A program made the translations under genes and the position numbers. DNA of 17,638 bases from Chrysochromulina tobinii (lineage: Eukaryota > Haptophyta > Prymnesiales > Chrysochromulinaceae), in NCBI GenBank assembly GCA_001275005.1, contig JWZX01002986.1, positions 1 to 17,638 of the forward strand. The letters are read 5' to 3'. Of this stretch, positions 14,659 to 17,638 are shown piece after piece (position 1 is the stretch's first letter; each line of letters opens with the position of its first letter). Below the pieces are notes generated by a model. The model had not been told where the DNA came from. It saw only the letters and a program-made list of their open reading frames with translations, and did no database searches.

Positions 14659-15789
14659 TTAACGAGGCTCGTTCATGATCGTCTTGCGGAAGGCGTGGAA
14701 TTGGCTAGCGGATTTCATGGGCTTCGTGAAGAAGTCGGCAATGTTGTCGGCGGTGCGAACGAAGGGGACCTCGAGTTCGAAGGACTCGACCATGTCGCGG
14801 ATGAAGAAGTGTCGGCGCTGTACATGCTTCATGCGATCATGGTGTTCTGGGTTGTATGAGACGTCACGCGCGCTCTTGGAGTCGGTAGCGAGCACTGAAG
14901 GTCCGGGCTCTGGTTCACCGAGGCCGCGAACGAGCTTGCGCAAGTAGACCATGTCTTTGGCGGCTTCAGAGAGGGCGATGATCTCGGCTTCACAAGAAGA
15001 AAGCGCAATAGACTTCTGCTTGCGTGAGCCCCAGGAGAGCGCGGCAGATTGCCACATCACCACCCAGCCAGATGTGGAGGCTGCGGTTTCCCACGACGCG
15101 TCAGAGAAACCAGCGAGGCGCATCTGGTCGCGGGTGTACGTGAGACCGGCGGAGGGCAAACGCGCGAGGTAAGAGAGGATCAGATCAGTCTCGCGGATGA
15201 GCTCGGGCGTAGGCCGTTGAAGGCACTTGCACAGATAGTGCACGGGGAAGGCGATATCGCAGCGAGTGGACGTCGCTGCGTACATGAGGCAGCCGAGGCG
15301 CTCTTGCAGAGGGCGGATGAGCTCCGGATAGCTCGCCGGGGGAAGAGCGAGCGCGTCGGCGATATGCTTGAGGAAGTCGGACGAGTAGGGCAGCGAGCCG
15401 CGCTGCACCTTCTCAAGCGGTCCGTGGGGGAGAAAACGCTCGATGAGCTTCTTCACGTAGGACGTCTGGTGCAGCTTGATAGCGCCATCGGGGAGGTAGT
15501 CCACCTCGATGCCGAGGAGGTCTTCCATGGGGCCCTCGTCGGTGATATCCCAGTCGCGAGTGAGCGAGTCCATGAACGTGTTGTAGGCGCAACCAGAGGG
15601 ACCGCGGCCGTCGGCGTTGAGGACGGCTGAGTGCACGATCTGGAGGTTGTCGACGTACACGCCGATGGTGATGATTTCGCCGTCGGGGTGCGTGCGGGTG
15701 AACACGCAGGGGTCGGAGTCGTCGAGGGCGGCGAAACCTTGCTCGACTAGCCATGCAAAGAGCATGCGCTGAAGGCGGCGGCCAGCTTG
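14659..15789 (-). pseudogene. Copia pol, C-terminal part: reverse transcriptase end plus RNase H
   Basis: This frame opens in the conserved QAGRR segment of reverse transcriptase (first ATG at 15765) and runs to a stop at 14659. It covers the second half of the polymerase, where the active-site motif reads YVDN instead of the usual YVDD, then a connection region and a complete-looking RNase H: FSDASW, SSCEAEIIAL, ATDSKSA, RRHFFIRDMV and DNIADFFTKPM are the Asp/Glu/Asp catalytic blocks and the copia-type terminus. It is out of frame with the upstream pol part; the break is at about 15790. The Asp-to-Asn change and the frame break both argue against an active enzyme. Confidence 0.85.
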
Positions 15790-17636
15790 TGGAGGCCGTA
15801 TATGGGTTTTTCAACGCGGGCGATCAAGGGCTGGCCATTCGAGTCGAGTTCGGGGTAGCCGGTCGGGAGGTAGCAGTAGACGACCTCACCGTCGACGAAG
15901 CGGCCCTGAAGATAAGCGGCAACCAGATCCACACTGCGCACTCGGCAACCTTTGCGCGCGGCGTAGGCGAAGAGCGCGCGCGCTGAAGAGTAGCGGAGGG
16001 CCGAAGACCAGGTCTGGTCGAAGTCAACGCCTGGCTGCAGTGTGTTGCCTTGCACGCATAAGCGCGCCTTGGCGGAGCCATCGCGCTTGAGCTTGTACAC
16101 CCAAATCAGTTTGTGGATGCGACGATCGTTCGGAACCTCGCTGCGCGGAATCGAAGTCCACGAGGCGTTCCGCGCATGGTTGCTGAGCTCCTTTGCCTCG
16201 GCGTCGAGCCAGATTTGACCGGCCTCGACGGCCTCGCGATGAGTCGAGGGCGCGCCAGGAGAATCTGCGCGAAGGGCTTGGCCGAGAAGAGCGAGGTTGG
16301 CGAGAACGTCGGGCGAGGAAATGTCATCGCCTCGCTTGAGCGCAACAAACACGGGAAGCGCGCGGCCGCCACCGGGAAGCCGCACCGATTTGCGAGGGAC
16401 GCAGCTACCGTCGAGAGAGGACCACGGTGAGATGGGCACCAGGTCGAGAGGCGCTGTTGTCGGCGAGGGCGCGTCGGCAGCAGCGGCTAAGAGCGTCTGA
16501 GCGACTGCGGCCTCCATGACGTCGAGGTGTGAATACAGGTGCGCATGGAGCGCGTCGCGGGTGCCGGTCATCTCGAGGCGAAGGGCGGCGCCAGGGGGCA
16601 GGGGTGGAAGAGGCTCAGAGAGATCGGCTGCAACGAAGGGAGTGTATGATGGGCCGAATTGGTGCGTGCCGCCAGGTGAGTATTCGGTGGGCGAGGGAGT
16701 GTTCGGATGCGAAAGCGGAGTTGAAGGCGACGGTGGGGGCAAGTGAGGCAAGGGGGCCGGGGGGGGCGAGGGCATCTCCTCGGGCACGGGTGCAAGCGTC
16801 CTGGAGACGTTGGGGTCCGCGCCGACAGCGTCGACCCACTTGGGGCCCCACTCGCGCTTTCGGGGCTGTTTCTTGAAGTAATCGACGGGCACTCGAGCGC
16901 GTACGGCGCGCTGAGGGGCGTCGGGCGAGAGTGCGGACGTGTCGAGCGACGGGAAGGTGATGGGGGAGGCGCGAGGGTCGCGGAGGCCAGTGAAGAGAGA
17001 GGGCGGAGATGAGGGTGACAGCCCCCCCCCGTCGGAGATGGGGGGCTCTTGGGGCATCGGCGATGCCCCCCCGTCGACTGAGGTCGGTGCCCCCCCGTGA
17101 GCGAAGGGCGGCCGAGAGGAGGGCGGGAAGGGCGGGAGAGGCTCGATGATGATCGGGGGGCCGACGGACGGGTGACAGTCAGAGAGCGAGGGGCCAGGCG
17201 GGAGGGTCAGGCGAGGCGGCGGCGCAGCGGCGTGAGCAAGGGCGGTGAGGGGCTGGTGCCGCTTGGGAGGCGGTGCCCAGTCGAAGTGCTCTTCGTCGAC
17301 AAGGACGCTGGACGAGGTGACGACCCGTTGGCCAACGAGCACGTCATAAGCGCCCTTAGAGTAGCGAGAGCGCCCGAGGAAGGAGCCCACCCAGCCGCGA
17401 GGGCTGAGGCTGGGTTTATGTTGGTGAGGCGGCGGCTTGAGGACGACGGCACGGGAGCCAAAGGCGGCGAGGTCCATGACGCGGGGTGGCCGGCCGGTGA
17501 GGCGCTGGTGCGGTGAGATGTTGACGTCGGCAGGCGAGGAGCCGGTGGAAGAGACTATGGAGTTGTGCCATTCGACGGCGTAGTTGATCAGCCAGGGCCA
17601 GAGGCGGATCGGCGCGTCGGTGGAGTCCTTGATGGC
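15747..17636 (-). pseudogene. Copia pol, N-terminal part: integrase end, Pro-rich linker, first half of reverse transcriptase (partial at right edge)
   Basis: The frame is open to the right edge, beyond the first ATG at 17477. Residues encoded from 17636 (WPWLINYAVEWHNSI, SPHQRLTGRPPRVMD) are the end of a copia integrase core. FGSRAVVLKP and VGSFLGRSRYSKGAYDVL form the SH3-like integrase tail. A linker of over 200 residues, mostly Pro, Ser, Gly and Ala, follows. Reverse transcriptase begins near WTSIPRSEV, with HKLIWVYKLKRDGSAKARL and SVDLVAAYLQGRF, which carries the first catalytic Asp. After PIYGL the frame leaves the polymerase sequence and stops at 15747; the continuation is in the neighbouring frame, one base out at about 15790. 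Confidence 0.85.
17051..17069. repeat. GGGGCATCG-g-CGATGCCCC palindrome among C/G runs
   Basis: A perfect 9-bp inverted repeat around one base, inside the copia linker. The surrounding sequence (about 17020-17098) has four runs of six to ten C or G and encodes degenerate DGGAS/DGGGLS peptide repeats. Confidence 0.8.
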
Positions 17637-17638
17637 GA

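Larger units (their letters stand above)
14415..17638 (-). mobile_element. Ty1/copia-type LTR retrotransposon, 3' part, decayed; continues beyond the right edge
   Basis: On the minus strand the order is integrase C-terminal part, reverse transcriptase, RNase H, stop. Integrase before reverse transcriptase defines Ty1/copia. Gag, protease, most of integrase and the 5' LTR lie outside the window. After the pol stop there is a purine tract (14590-14604) and then a candidate 3' LTR. The left boundary at 14415 is a guess, chosen where CTCTCA would close an LTR that opens with TGAG. A frameshift and an altered active-site motif suggest a dead copy. Confidence 0.85.

Overview
This window is nuclear DNA from a GC-rich eukaryotic microbe, most likely a unicellular alga; a haptophyte or pelagophyte would fit, but the sequence does not prove it. 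The grounds are: short GT-AG introns that restore reading frames exactly (two of three donors begin GTGCG), an ER Hsp70 ending in HDEL, a BEACH-domain protein, a RING protein with long low-complexity tracts, a Ty1/copia retrotransposon, high G/C at third codon positions, and no operons or Shine-Dalgarno sites. I see no rRNA, tRNA or CRISPR array.

Layout from left to right. (1) At 1-445 there is a possible C-terminal coding end running off the left edge, then non-coding sequence. (2) 446-2593 (-) is a BEACH protein of the FAN/NSMAF type that lacks the usual WD40 half. (3) 2969-4546 (+) is a lower-GC gene with a basic N-terminus like a mitochondrial presequence, a C-terminal block resembling the bacterial/phage PcfJ family, and a 16-residue Asp run. 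(4) 5081-6140 (+) is a two-exon gene of unknown function behind a TATA box. (5) 7008-10404 (-) is a two-exon gene for a ~1060-residue RING protein with extra zinc-binding clusters at both ends. (6) 11047-11868 (+) is a Gln/Pro-rich, probably nuclear, unknown protein. (7) 12193-14281 (-) is a two-exon BiP/GRP78 gene with signal peptide and HDEL. (8) About 14590 to the right edge (-) is a decayed Ty1/copia retrotransposon, with its 3' end just upstream of BiP and in the same orientation.

The genes look like independent eukaryotic transcription units in alternating divergent and convergent pairs. The only functional coupling I would propose is local: the retrotransposon's 3' end and a possible unfolded-protein-response element sit in the short region that should control BiP. 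An ACTTGACT-type repeat recurs near the 5' ends of three genes and in the BiP intron and may be a local promoter or leader element.

The least ordinary items are the PcfJ-like gene with its organelle-targeting leader, the multi-zinc-cluster RING protein, the WD40-less FAN homologue, and the BiP intron flanked by an 8-bp direct repeat, which resembles the mark left by mobile introns (introners).
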